Part shown: in pieces, positions 1 to 8,195 of the stretch
How positions within the stretch are numbered: the stretch's first letter is position 1
Layout: every line of letters starts with the position of its first letter
Translations under genes and position numbers: made by a program
The notes under the pieces: model-generated
Told to the model about the DNA's origin: nothing
Seen by the model: the letters and a program-made list of their open reading frames with translations, nothing else
Database searches by the model: none
Source of the DNA: JAHJDR01 sp964609965
GTDB lineage: Bacteria; UBA10199; JADGCS01
Direction of reading: 5' to 3'
Assembly: GCA_964609965.1 (NCBI GenBank)
Contig: CAZSTS010000002.1
Span: forward strand, 212,826-276,825
DNA: 64,000 bases

Positions 1-756
1 CTCTATTCTCCACTCATGTTGATTCTTTTTGCCCTTATTTTTCGTGGTGTGGCTTTTGAGTTTAGAAATAAGTCCGACAACGCTTGTTGGAAAAAGGCGT
101 GGGATTTTTGTATATTCATAGGTAGTTTCTTTCCTGCTCTCTTGTTTGGTGTAGCGTTTGCCAATATATTTCAAGGAATCCCTTTTGATTCAGAGGGCGT
201 TTATCATGGTACGCTTTTGAGTCTTCTCAATCCTTATGGGTTATTAGGGGGTGTGCTCTTTGTTCTCTTGTTTATGCAGCACGGGGCCTTGTGGTTAGCT
301 ATTAAAACCAAAAACGAGCTCAATAAAAGGACCTTATCAGTTGTGAACAATCTTTGGTACCCAGTTTTGATTGTGGCTGTAGCCTTTCTCTTATCTAGTT
401 ATTTCACAACGAAGTTATACGATAATTATCTAGCTCATCCTGCTTTATTTATAGTGATAGCCATTACTGTGTTGGCATTGCTGGCCGTAAAAATCTATGT
501 GAAGAAAAAAGCTTATTTTAAGGCCTGGTTTTCATCTGCTCTCACAATCATAGGTGCTACTTTTTTTGGGATCATTGGATTATATCCCAATCTTTTTCCT
601 TCGAGCATAAGTTCAGAATACCACCTCACTGCTCACAATGCTGCCTCGAGTCCTTTGACTTTAAAAATCATGCTGGTTGTTGTGGTTATATTTATTCCAA
701 TCGTGATTGCGTATCAGGTTTGGACGTATTGTTTATTTAAGGGGAAGGTGGAGTAG
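1..756 (+). CDS. cydB: Cytochrome bd ubiquinol oxidase subunit II, 5' end outside the window
   Basis: This is the membrane subunit II of a cytochrome bd quinol:O2 oxidoreductase, which works with CydA (not in the window). The reading frame is open from base 1, so the ATG at 16 is internal and the N-terminus lies upstream. The motif LILFALIFRGVAFEFR is typical of CydB transmembrane region 2-3, and about seven hydrophobic segments follow. About 251 residues are visible of a family length near 340. The gene ends 20 bp inside the convergent gene at 737-1504. A high-affinity oxidase indicates oxygen use or oxygen detoxification, worth noting because the same window carries hgcAB, which is mostly known from anaerobes. 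Confidence 0.93.
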   Translation, partial: LYSPLMLILFALIFRGVAFEFRNKSDNACWKKAWDFCIFIGSFFPALLFGVAFANIFQGIPFDSEGVYHGTLLSLLNPYGLLGGVLFVLLFMQHGALWLAIKTKNELNKRTLSVVNNLWYPVLIVAVAFLLSSYFTTKLYDNYLAHPALFIVIAITVLALLAVKIYVKKKAYFKAWFSSALTIIGATFFGIIGLYPNLFPSSISSEYHLTAHNAASSPLTLKIMLVVVVIFIPIVIAYQVWTYCLFKGKVE

Positions 757-1504
757 TGTACCAATCATAAAGATCAGGAGAAACAACTTCTAGCTCAGCA
801 CAGAAGTAGGCTTCACTTGAGAGGTTGATGAGGTGGTCTCCAAGACCCTGGCAGTCTTCAATATCAACACTGTTTTCAATGTCTTCGACAACGCTTCTCC
901 ATTCAAAAAAACCATCATCGAGAAAAGGAACAGATGCACAGCCGAAACCATCTAAGTTTAGACCGCTTTTAAGTAATACAGGAAAACGTATTACACAGTT
1001 TTGGTTAGAACTCATGAATTCAGCTGTAGTGGGCTCTGACGAGACAACGGTAAGAGTGTGGTCAATCTCTGGCATGGGTTCTTCGTCAACATTAATGAGG
1101 ACATCATCAGGAAATCTAAGGTAATAGTTTTCATCAAGTAGATCAGTAGGAACGCTGGAGCTAATATTTTCATAATCCAAGGAGAATGAAAAATATGTGC
1201 CTCCGGGAAGCAGGGCGTCAGCTGATCCATCTTCGTAATGATCCCCTGACTCAAAATAAAATCTTTGATCTAGTTCATCGTTTTCATCGCTTGTGTATAC
1301 AGAAAATGAAGGAGATGTAGAGGATTCAGTATTTCTCAATATTTTGATGCTGCCTTCTTGAAGCTCTGCCTCAATGTCTCCTTCTGGTTGTTCGCCCAGC
1401 TCTACATAAGGTGCGCAGCCGCCGGACCCAAGTAGGCCGAATATTACAACACAGCCTGGACAAGCGAAGTCATTAGCAATGCTTAGTAACTCTTTGAATT
1501 CCAT
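737..1504 (-). CDS. Hypothetical acidic, cysteine-containing protein
   Basis: I recognise no family. The 255-residue product is strongly acidic, with about eight cysteines, and a short hydrophobic stretch (residues 17-29, ending GSGGC) that could be a poor lipoprotein or secretion signal. The body is rich in Ser, Asp and Glu with aromatic beta-type segments, like the other predicted exported proteins in this window. It is convergent with cydB, overlapping it by 20 bp. No clear ribosome-binding site was seen. Codon use resembles neighbouring genes, so it is probably a real gene, but its function is unknown. Confidence 0.6.
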   Translation of the reverse strand: MEFKELLSIANDFACPGCVVIFGLLGSGGCAPYVELGEQPEGDIEAELQEGSIKILRNTESSTSPSFSVYTSDENDELDQRFYFESGDHYEDGSADALLPGGTYFSFSLDYENISSSVPTDLLDENYYLRFPDDVLINVDEEPMPEIDHTLTVVSSEPTTAEFMSSNQNCVIRFPVLLKSGLNLDGFGCASVPFLDDGFFEWRSVVEDIENSVDIEDCQGLGDHLINLSSEAYFCAELEVVSPDLYDWYTTPPSP

Positions 1505-1608
1505 AGATTATATGCCCAATTAATGATTACAGTAGATTATTCGGTTAATGCAATGAGAAGTTGTGTGGTTTTTTTTAGGGCGTTGTGGGGATAAGTGGAT
1601 GATTTTAT

Positions 1609-1637
1609 TTTACAACAACAAGAGATTTAATTATAGA
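1609..1637 (+). promoter_or_regulatory. Sigma70-type promoter of tRNA-Pro
   Basis: TTTACA (1609-1614) and TATAGA (1632-1637) are separated by 17 bp and lie about 24 bp before the tRNA, as expected for a vegetative promoter. The position directly before a stand-alone tRNA supports the call. Confidence 0.65.
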
Positions 1638-1660
1638 GATCTTCGCAGATTATAGAAATT

Positions 1661-1734
1661 CGGGGAGTAGCTCAGCCCGGCAGAGTGCCTGCTTTGGGAG
1701 CAGGACGTCGCAGGTTCAAATCCTGTCTCCCCGA
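1661..1734 (+). tRNA. tRNA-Pro (anticodon UGG)
   Basis: A full cloverleaf can be drawn. The acceptor arms CGGGGAG and CTCCCCG pair over 7 bp, the D arm is GCTC/GAG(T), and the anticodon stem CCTGC/GCAGG holds the loop TTTGGGA with anticodon TGG. The T arm is GCAGG-TTCAAAT-CCTGT. The discriminator base is A and no CCA is encoded. A promoter lies just upstream and a strong terminator just downstream, so it is a single-gene transcription unit. Confidence 0.97.
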
Positions 1735-1737
1735 CAC

Positions 1738-1773
1738 ATAGGTCCTATTAGTCTTAATAGGGCCTATTTTTTT
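1738..1773 (+). terminator. Rho-independent terminator of tRNA-Pro
   Basis: A 13-bp stem (ATAGGTCCTATTA pairing with TAATAGGGCCTAT, one T-G wobble) with a 4-nt loop is followed by a run of T. It begins 4 nt after the tRNA end. Confidence 0.9.
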
Positions 1774-1914
1774 AGGCTGCGCCGTATACTAGCATACCAT
1801 TAAAAATCACATAAAACAATATAGTAAATAACAAAACAACAATAAAAACAGTATTATATGAGGCAAAGGGTGTATGGAGCGTATACTCAAAGAATACATA
1901 AAATGTATTTTTCG

Positions 1915-1943
1915 CACAACTTTCTCTTCCTTTTATGCGATAA
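1915..1943 (+). promoter_or_regulatory. Candidate alternative-sigma promoter upstream of a lipoprotein gene
   Basis: CACAAC (1915-1920), N17, CGATAA (1938-1943). The same two blocks, in the same wider context (TTTTTC.CACAACTTT..CTCTT), occur with N16 spacing upstream of the lipoprotein gene at 41006. The AAC core at -35 resembles ECF sigma promoters, and an ECF sigma gene is present at 50455-51072, but the link is inferred. Confidence 0.4.
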
Positions 1944-1993
1944 TAGGGGTAAGAAAAGGGTGACAATTAAAAAAGCTGAAAACAGGAGAAAAT

Positions 1994-2473
1994 ATGACAA
2001 CTACGAAAAAACAAAGATTACTCATCGTACTACTAATAGCATTCATCACAGCAACATTCTGTGTTTCTTGTGGTGCAGCTATTGATGGAGATGGCGATGT
2101 TTACTGCACAGCAATATATATACCTGGTATGAATGTTTCTGTTTATGACAATGAGACTCTTGAGCCTATATTTGATGCGAATGCGTATGCAATCGATGCT
2201 AATGACTATAACTCAACTTTGTATTGCGATGGTTGTGATGCTTACGAAGCCTATCTGGAAGATATGGAAGATCCAGAATATGCAGAATATATGGAAGGGT
2301 ACGGTTTTGATGGAGAGGCTATTTATTACGGAGCTGATAAAGGAGACTACACATTATATGTAGAAGCAAGTGGCTATACTACGCATATAGAAGAGGTTGA
2401 AGTAACTGGTGGTGTTTGTCATCCAAATACAGAAACCATTGAAGTTTATCTTACAATCGAAAGTGATTCGTAA
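1994..2473 (+). CDS. Predicted acidic lipoprotein
   Basis: The product has 159 residues. A hydrophobic signal (LLIVLLIAFITATFCVSC) ends in the lipobox VSC-G, so it is predicted to be lipidated at Cys 26 and anchored in a membrane. The mature part is very rich in Asp, Glu and Tyr with Cys pairs (YCDGCD). It contains a segment resembling a carboxypeptidase-regulatory-like or PEGA-type fold (YTLYVEASGYTTH..EVEVTGG). AGGAG lies 5 nt before the ATG. It is followed after 6 bp by the TIGR02147 gene and is probably co-transcribed with it. The specific function is unknown. Confidence 0.75.
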   Translation: MTTTKKQRLLIVLLIAFITATFCVSCGAAIDGDGDVYCTAIYIPGMNVSVYDNETLEPIFDANAYAIDANDYNSTLYCDGCDAYEAYLEDMEDPEYAEYMEGYGFDGEAIYYGADKGDYTLYVEASGYTTHIEEVEVTGGVCHPNTETIEVYLTIESDS

Positions 2474-2479
2474 ATATAT

Positions 2480-3340
2480 ATGACAAAGAAAAATAAAATA
2501 GATCTCAATATATTTAAATACACAGAGTACAGAAAGTATCTCTGTGATTATTATAAGAAGCAAAAGCAGGAGACGTCCTATTTTTCGCATCGTTATTTTT
2601 CAAAGCAGGCAGGTTTTACATCCCCAAATTATTTCAAGCTCATCATGGATGGTGATCGTAACTTAAGTGGTGAGGCTATCAATAAATTTACTAAAGCTCT
2701 TAAGCTTAAGCCAAAAGAAGCGCGTTATTTTCGCCTCATGGTTCTCATGAACCAGGCCTCTACCAGCGAAGAACGAGAATTTTACACAAGACAGGTTCTC
2801 AAAAGCAAGGGCCACAAGGCGATTAAGCCCCTTAATCAAGTTCAATACGATTATTACAGCCAATGGTTTCATATTCCACTAAGAGAATTGGTAGCGCGGT
2901 CTGATTTTATTAACGACCCAAATTGGATCGCGCACCAATTCCTACCTGCTTTGACAGAAAATCAAGTCAAAGAGGGAATAAAGACTTTGCTTAAATTAGG
3001 TCTTATCGAAGAAACAAAAGAAGGTGGCTACCAGCAGACAGATAAAACAATTGCTTCAGGTGATGCTGTGACTACTCAGGCTGTTGCCAATTTTCACAGA
3101 CAGATGATTCAAAAGGGTGCTGAGTCTATTGATCGTATCCCATCAAAAGATCGTGATGTGTCTTGTCTCACAATGGGCACAACAGAAAAAACTGCTAAGC
3201 AGATCAAAGAAATGATTCAAGAGTTTAAAAAAGAGATAGCTGCCTTGGTTGAGGCAGATGAAAAAATTGAAGAGGTCATTCAGCTCAACTTTCAATTGTT
3301 CCCCTTAACGAAAAAGGTAGGAGAAAAAGATGAGAAATAA
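2480..3340 (+). CDS. TIGR02147 family protein (DUF4423-type, putative regulator)
   Basis: The 286-residue product begins FKYTEYRKYLCDYYKKQK and then has an HTH-like segment (FSKQAGFTSPNYFKLIMDGDRNLS), the characteristic start of TIGR02147 proteins. That family is abundant in Fibrobacteres, Bdellovibrio and relatives and is usually annotated as a putative transcriptional regulator of unproven function. The C-terminal half contains the usual DUF4423 features (YSQWFHIPLRELV, a winged-helix-like LLKLGLIEETKEGGYQQT). It is sandwiched between lipoprotein genes, 6 bp after one and overlapping the next by 11 bp. The arrangement suggests it controls or is tied to those lipoproteins, which is inference. 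Confidence 0.88.
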   Translation: MTKKNKIDLNIFKYTEYRKYLCDYYKKQKQETSYFSHRYFSKQAGFTSPNYFKLIMDGDRNLSGEAINKFTKALKLKPKEARYFRLMVLMNQASTSEEREFYTRQVLKSKGHKAIKPLNQVQYDYYSQWFHIPLRELVARSDFINDPNWIAHQFLPALTENQVKEGIKTLLKLGLIEETKEGGYQQTDKTIASGDAVTTQAVANFHRQMIQKGAESIDRIPSKDRDVSCLTMGTTEKTAKQIKEMIQEFKKEIAALVEADEKIEEVIQLNFQLFPLTKKVGEKDEK

Positions 3341-3848
3341 ATTATTAATAACATTTTTATTTTTGTTTGCCGCGATGTTTCTTTTCAATTGTGGTGCAGG
3401 AACAACGATAACAGACAATCCTACAGGTGATATTTTTAGTAATGCTGCAGAAGAAGATGCTCCTGATGCTGCTTCGACTGGTGGTGATGACAGTGTAGAA
3501 TCAGATGCGATGTACGAGACAGTAACAGGTAGTGTTCTTTCTTATGCCTGTGGTGTTTTCGAAGATTGTTATACGGGTTTTGATGAAGTTGCCTGCCAAA
3601 CATATCTTAACACAAACTTTGCGATGCTGGGTGTCTTTGGTGTTGATACAACTACCTATGCTTCTTTTGATGCTGTTCAAGATGCCATTGAAGATGAAGA
3701 GCTTGTTGTGAGCAGCTCAGCAGTAAGTGCCTGTTTGTCAGCAATCACAGATATTAGTTGTTCTGATATAAGCGAAAAAAATGCTTACAGCGAATCTCTT
3801 CCCTCGGATTATTCAAGAGTGTATTTAATCATTCCAGAGGAATGTTAA
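3330..3848 (+). CDS. Predicted lipoprotein
   Basis: The 172-residue product has a signal sequence (LLITFLFLFAAMFLFNC) with lipobox LFNC-G, giving predicted lipidation at Cys 21. The mature region starts with a flexible acidic and Thr/Ser-rich stretch and then has about seven cysteines, suggesting disulfide bonds in the periplasm or on the surface. Its ATG lies 11 bp before the end of the TIGR02147 gene, and the start site AGGAG lies inside that gene, so translation is coupled. No known domain was recognised. Confidence 0.75.
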   Translation: MRNKLLITFLFLFAAMFLFNCGAGTTITDNPTGDIFSNAAEEDAPDAASTGGDDSVESDAMYETVTGSVLSYACGVFEDCYTGFDEVACQTYLNTNFAMLGVFGVDTTTYASFDAVQDAIEDEELVVSSSAVSACLSAITDISCSDISEKNAYSESLPSDYSRVYLIIPEEC

Positions 3849-3908
3849 TTGGTGGATGGAAAGAGTTAGAAGTTTAAAATAAGCGGTCGTTAAGAAAGAG
3901 AGAAAGAA

Positions 3909-5882
3909 ATGAATGCAAAAAATATAATTTACACAACTTTGATGGCTGTTATTATCATGTTGTCCTTCCTAGCTTGCAGTGGGAGTGGTCTTGATGAAGA
4001 TACAAACATTATCACACCGCCCACGGTTCAAAGGCTTATAAAGTATGAGGGCTGTGACGATTTCATTGAGGATGCTAAACTAGTTCTACTTATGCGCGCA
4101 GAGAGTCTGGTTGATTCTTATTCAGAGTGCTATTCTGTTGATTATCATGAGAATGGTGATGTGGCTACTACAAGTGCTGATGCAGCAGGGGTCTCTGATT
4201 CCTCCTCAACTGAGTCTTCGGGCGCTGTTGAATTTACTGATACAAATGTTCAAGAAGATGCTGTTGATGAATCAGATATGATGAAAACAGATGGTGAGTA
4301 TATTTATATAGCAAATAATGAAGGCATTGATGTTTTTAAAGCTTGGCCCATGGATGAGTTTGCCAAAGTGACAACTTATGAAATGGATGAAGGTCCAAAT
4401 ACATTGTACCTATACCAGGATCGCTTGATAGCTATTGCGAGTTTTTACGATAGCACTGATTATTCAAGCAAAACACGGATCACTGTTTTAAATATCGAAG
4501 ATCCTTCAGTGCCTACTGTTGAAAAAATAAGAGAGGTTGTAGGTAGTAGTGTTGATAGCAAGCTGGTTGATGGAACCTTGCACATGGCCCTTTCCACATC
4601 AATTTCATATGACTATGAATACCCTGATATTGATTATAATGATGCCTGTGATGGTGGCGCAAAAGTAGAGCAAGCTAAAGAAGAAGCAAAACAAGCTAAT
4701 GCTACAGCTATTGCTGCATTGACTATTGACGATGTCTTGCCTTTTTTCAGCAACGAGGACTCTTCGGTCAGTCTTGATTGCGGTTCGCTTTATAGTGATG
4801 GCACAGATGATGAAACAAGTCTCACAGCTCTTTTTAGCATGAAAGTTTCAGATGATTCTTCTGATCAGTTTTCTCTTATAAGAGGAAGGACTCAAGAAGT
4901 GTATGCGACAACTGAGTCAGTGTACTTTGCAGCGTCAAATTACTCAACCGAAGGCACTTACATTCATCGCTTTACAATCGGAAATTCTTCTTCCTTGCAT
5001 ACCTATTTTGGAAGTGGAGCAGTCATTGGTCATATCAATGATACATTTTCTTTGAGCGAATACGAAGGCGATTTTAGAATCGCGACCACTGTAGGGTGGG
5101 TGTCTAACTCAGGCAGTTCTACATCTTACAACAATGTTTTCGTTTTAGATGCTAGTGATACTGAAATGCCAGTGATTGGAAGCATAGAAGATATTGCCCC
5201 AGGCGAACAAATCTATGCAGCCAGATTTATTGCTGATAAGGGTTATATCGTCACTTTCCAAAAAGTGGACCCTCTTTTTGTGATAGATCTTGCAGATTCT
5301 ACAAATCCAACGATCCAAGGTGAACTTAAAATGCCTGGTTATTCAACTTATCTTCATCAATTAGATGAAAATCACATCATTGGTTTAGGCAAAGATGCCG
5401 AAGAAGATTCCTCAGGTAATTTTGCCTGGTATCAAGGTATTAAGTTAGCTCTTTTTGATGTAGAGGATGGTTACAATCCAAGTATCGTTGATGATCTCAT
5501 TGTGGGTTCAAGAGGAACAGACTCTGAGGCTTTGAACGATCATCACGCGTTTACCTTTGAAAGAAGCACAGGATTACTTGCTCTTCCTATCCAGCTTTAT
5601 GAAGGTAGTGAAGGTGGAAATGATTACGGCACATTTTCCTATAATGGTGTTCATGTTTATTCAATAGCGACTGATGGCATTGAAATACTTGCAGAGATTG
5701 AATTGCCTGATGATAGCTCAGAACCCCAGCGTACACTCATGATTAGCGATGATACGGAGAGCGGGATGTATGTGCTTGATTATCAAACACTGTATCTGAT
5801 CGATATGGATTCATACACTGTGGTTGATGAGGAAGATGTCAGTGATTTTTGTGGCTACTGTGGTGTTTATTATTTCATATAA
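3909..5882 (+). CDS. Lipoprotein with secreted beta-propeller domain (PF09826-like)
   Basis: The 657-residue product starts with a lipoprotein signal (LMAVIIMLSFLAC-S). The segment TNVQEDAVDESDMMKTDGEYIYIAN around residues 115-140 is the hallmark opening of the secreted beta-propeller family PF09826. Repeated blade-like strands follow (LNIEDPSVP, FVLDASDTEMPVIG, FVIDLADSTNP). A coiled-coil-like insertion (KVEQAKEEAKQANATA) sits near residue 255. It ends with a strong terminator 28 bp later, closing the lipoprotein cluster. It is probably a surface or periplasmic protein. The substrate and function are unknown. Confidence 0.85.
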   Translation: MNAKNIIYTTLMAVIIMLSFLACSGSGLDEDTNIITPPTVQRLIKYEGCDDFIEDAKLVLLMRAESLVDSYSECYSVDYHENGDVATTSADAAGVSDSSSTESSGAVEFTDTNVQEDAVDESDMMKTDGEYIYIANNEGIDVFKAWPMDEFAKVTTYEMDEGPNTLYLYQDRLIAIASFYDSTDYSSKTRITVLNIEDPSVPTVEKIREVVGSSVDSKLVDGTLHMALSTSISYDYEYPDIDYNDACDGGAKVEQAKEEAKQANATAIAALTIDDVLPFFSNEDSSVSLDCGSLYSDGTDDETSLTALFSMKVSDDSSDQFSLIRGRTQEVYATTESVYFAASNYSTEGTYIHRFTIGNSSSLHTYFGSGAVIGHINDTFSLSEYEGDFRIATTVGWVSNSGSSTSYNNVFVLDASDTEMPVIGSIEDIAPGEQIYAARFIADKGYIVTFQKVDPLFVIDLADSTNPTIQGELKMPGYSTYLHQLDENHIIGLGKDAEEDSSGNFAWYQGIKLALFDVEDGYNPSIVDDLIVGSRGTDSEALNDHHAFTFERSTGLLALPIQLYEGSEGGNDYGTFSYNGVHVYSIATDGIEILAEIELPDDSSEPQRTLMISDDTESGMYVLDYQTLYLIDMDSYTVVDEEDVSDFCGYCGVYYFI

Positions 5883-5909
5883 AAGAAGATAAATATTAAG
5901 TTCATAAAG

Positions 5910-5949
5910 AAAGACGGAGTTCACAGATGTGGCTCCGTCTTTTTTTTTT
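5910..5949 (+). terminator. Rho-independent terminator of the lipoprotein cluster
   Basis: AAGACGGAG pairs with CTCCGTCTT around a 13-nt loop and is followed by nine or more T residues. Confidence 0.93.
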
Positions 5950-5956
5950 GACACAA

Positions 5957-5984
5957 GGCTCCCTCCGCCAGAGGCGGACAAGCT
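5957..5984. repeat. Short palindromic repeat, CCTCCGCC/GGCGGA type
   Basis: CTCCGCC-AGA-GGCGGA forms a hairpin followed by CAAGC. Related GC-rich palindromes with the pattern CCTCC..(AAGGCT)..GGAGG/ACAGG occur at 45509, 51156 and inside the coding sequence at 56542. Confidence 0.5.
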
Positions 5985-6029
5985 GTATTCACGATTGCTA
6001 AAAAACAGAGAATTTTATAGAGCCCATTC

Positions 6030-7040
6030 ATGCTTATCGTCATGAAAGCCTCCTCAACTGAGGCCCAAGTTCAACAAGTTGTAGATCAAATTAAAGACCT
6101 AGGTTTTACACCACTCCCTGTGCCTGGAGCCAATCGTACAGCCATTTGTGTGACTGGAAACAAAGGTTCTGTTGATGAAGGGCATTTTTTACAGTTCCCT
6201 GCTGTCAAAGAAGTCATTCGTGTAACCAAACCCTATAAATTAGTCAGCCGTGAGGTTAAAGAAGAAGATACTGTTATCACAGTGGGCGATATTAAAATCG
6301 GTGGTTCAAATCCAGTGGTCATGATTGCTGGTCCCTGCAGTGTTGAAACAAGAGAGAGTACTTTAGAGATAGCTCATAGTTTAAAAGAACAGGGCGTTGG
6401 CCTTTTTCGAGCTGGTGCTTTTAAACCCCGCACAAATCCTTACGATTTTCAGGGGCTCGGACTTGAGGGGCTTAAAATTCTTAATGAGGTTCGTGAACAA
6501 ACAGGGTTACATATTGTGAGTGAGGTGATTGATACAGAATCTGTTGAGGCTGTTGCTGAGCATGTAGATGTGTTGCAAGTAGGCACGAGGAATATGCAGA
6601 ATTTTTCTTTATTAAGAAAACTTAGCAAGCTTGATAAACCTATTCTTCTCAAGCGTGGGATGAGCGCTTCTTTTGAAGAATGGATGAATGCTGCTGAGTA
6701 CATCATGATGGGTGGAAATCATCAGGTTATTCTTTGTGAAAGAGGGATTCGAACTTTTTCTAAGCATTCTCGAAACACATTAGATCTTTCGGTGGTTCCT
6801 TTAGTAAAATCAGTTTCACATTTACCCATTCTTGTAGATCCCTCCCACGGAGTGGGCCGGCGTGAAAGCGTTCGCCCCATGGCTCGTGCAGCTATGGCGA
6901 GTGGCGTTGATGGTTTGCTCATCGAAGCGCATATTAAGCCAGAGCTAGCTCTCAGTGATGCAGCACAGACGATTAATATGGTAGTTCTTAAAGGAATTGT
7001 GGAAGATGCTAAGATACTTTCTAAATTAAAGAATATTTAA
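6030..7040 (+). CDS. aroF: 3-deoxy-7-phosphoheptulonate synthase (AroA I-beta type)
   Basis: This enzyme condenses phosphoenolpyruvate and erythrose 4-phosphate to DAHP, the first step of the shikimate pathway. Its 336 residues have two parts. An N-terminal ferredoxin-like regulatory domain spans residues 1-70 (MLIVMKASSTEAQVQQVV). The KDSA/DAHP synthase barrel follows, with AGPCSVE, RAGAFKPRTNPYDFQG, LQVGTRNMQNF, LLKRGM, ILCERG and DPSHGVGRR, all standard metal and PEP ligands. Length and order match Thermotoga/Bacillus-type I-beta enzymes. It is convergent with guaC, 15 bp apart with no terminator seen between them. Confidence 0.95.
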   Translation: MLIVMKASSTEAQVQQVVDQIKDLGFTPLPVPGANRTAICVTGNKGSVDEGHFLQFPAVKEVIRVTKPYKLVSREVKEEDTVITVGDIKIGGSNPVVMIAGPCSVETRESTLEIAHSLKEQGVGLFRAGAFKPRTNPYDFQGLGLEGLKILNEVREQTGLHIVSEVIDTESVEAVAEHVDVLQVGTRNMQNFSLLRKLSKLDKPILLKRGMSASFEEWMNAAEYIMMGGNHQVILCERGIRTFSKHSRNTLDLSVVPLVKSVSHLPILVDPSHGVGRRESVRPMARAAMASGVDGLLIEAHIKPELALSDAAQTINMVVLKGIVEDAKILSKLKNI

Positions 7041-7055
7041 TACAAACAAAAAAAC

Positions 7056-8129
7056 TTACGTACCAAAATAATCATTATGTGTGCGGTAGCAGCGGACAAA
7101 AGTGGTGCATCTGGGAAGATCTTTTAAGCTAGCAGCACCTACGTAAGCACAGGAACTAGTCAAACCCCCAACAATTTTTTGAACAACACCTTCTTCGTCA
7201 TTCACAGAACCTTTGTAGGGAACAGAAACCTTTTTGCCCTCAGCAGCACGGTAGCTTTTTAATCCTCCGCTGTATTTATCGATCGCTGTTTTGCTCGACA
7301 TACCATAGAAACTTAATGCTTTTTTTGTTTTTGTCTTGCCGTCTTTGCTTACCTCATATTCCCAGTCTCCTTCGCATTCATCATGACCAGAAAACATATT
7401 GCCGAGCATCACAAAGTCAGCGCCAGCTCCAAAGGCTTTGTTGATATCCCCTGGCACGCTACAACCACCATCTGCACAAACATGACCTTTAAGACCATGC
7501 GCGGCATCAGCACATTCAATCACAGCGCTGAGTTGCGGATAGCCAACGCCAGCGATGATTCTTGTTGTGCACACAGATCCTGGGCCAATACCTATTTTAA
7601 TAATGTCAGCTGAACCACTGAGGAGAAGCTCTTGAACCATTTCTGGTGTGCAAACATTTCCTGCCATGATAACAGAGTTAGGAAAGCGATCGCGAATACG
7701 TTTCACTCGATCAACAAAGTACATGGTATAGCCATTCGCCACATCAATACAGATGTTTCTGATATTTCCCACTGTATTAGCAACAGTGATGAGTTTTTCA
7801 AGATCATCATCTTTGATGCCAAGCGTATAGAAGGCCCAATCACAATCTGGATTTTGATGTTTGTCAAAAAAAGAGACAAGCTCATTCACTTCATAGTGTT
7901 TGTGCAAACACGTCATCATTTTATGTTTAGCCAGAGCCTTGGCCATGCTAATAGTCCCTGTTGTATCCATGTTTGAAGCAATAATAGGGATACCAGACCA
8001 CGTGCTTTTGCTATTCAGATAAGTATATTTTTTATCAATGATGATGTCCTTTCGACTAGGGGCTTCGGAACGTTTGGGTCGAATAATCACATCCTTAAAA
8101 TCTAATTTAATATCATTTTCGATACGCAT
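7056..8129 (-). CDS. guaC: GMP reductase
   Basis: This NADPH-dependent enzyme converts GMP to IMP in purine salvage. The N-terminus (MRIENDIKLDFKDVIIRPKRS) and overall length of 357 closely match E. coli GuaC rather than IMP dehydrogenase, and there are no CBS domains. The IMPDH/GMPR active loop IGIGPGSVCTTRIIAGVGYPQ carries the catalytic Cys-Thr-Thr. ADGGCSVPGDINKAFGAGADFVMLGNM binds phosphate. AAGGAG lies 7 nt before the ATG. The protoporphyrinogen oxidase gene lies 66 bp upstream on the same strand. Confidence 0.95.
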   Translation of the reverse strand: MRIENDIKLDFKDVIIRPKRSEAPSRKDIIIDKKYTYLNSKSTWSGIPIIASNMDTTGTISMAKALAKHKMMTCLHKHYEVNELVSFFDKHQNPDCDWAFYTLGIKDDDLEKLITVANTVGNIRNICIDVANGYTMYFVDRVKRIRDRFPNSVIMAGNVCTPEMVQELLLSGSADIIKIGIGPGSVCTTRIIAGVGYPQLSAVIECADAAHGLKGHVCADGGCSVPGDINKAFGAGADFVMLGNMFSGHDECEGDWEYEVSKDGKTKTKKALSFYGMSSKTAIDKYSGGLKSYRAAEGKKVSVPYKGSVNDEEGVVQKIVGGLTSSCAYVGAASLKDLPRCTTFVRCYRTHNDYFGT

Positions 8130-8195
8130 TTTGGCTCCTTATTATTGTTCGCGTTTCTCGTCTTTCCATCCAGGCCAAAGCGTAGCTATTAAAGA

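Noticed and set aside
825..1124. Plus-strand open frame inside the hypothetical gene at 737-1504
   Set aside because: No ribosome-binding site and a composition typical of an antisense shadow.
1772..2085. Two short overlapping frames between tRNA-Pro and the lipoprotein gene
   Set aside because: They overlap each other, the terminator and the candidate promoter, and have no ribosome-binding sites.
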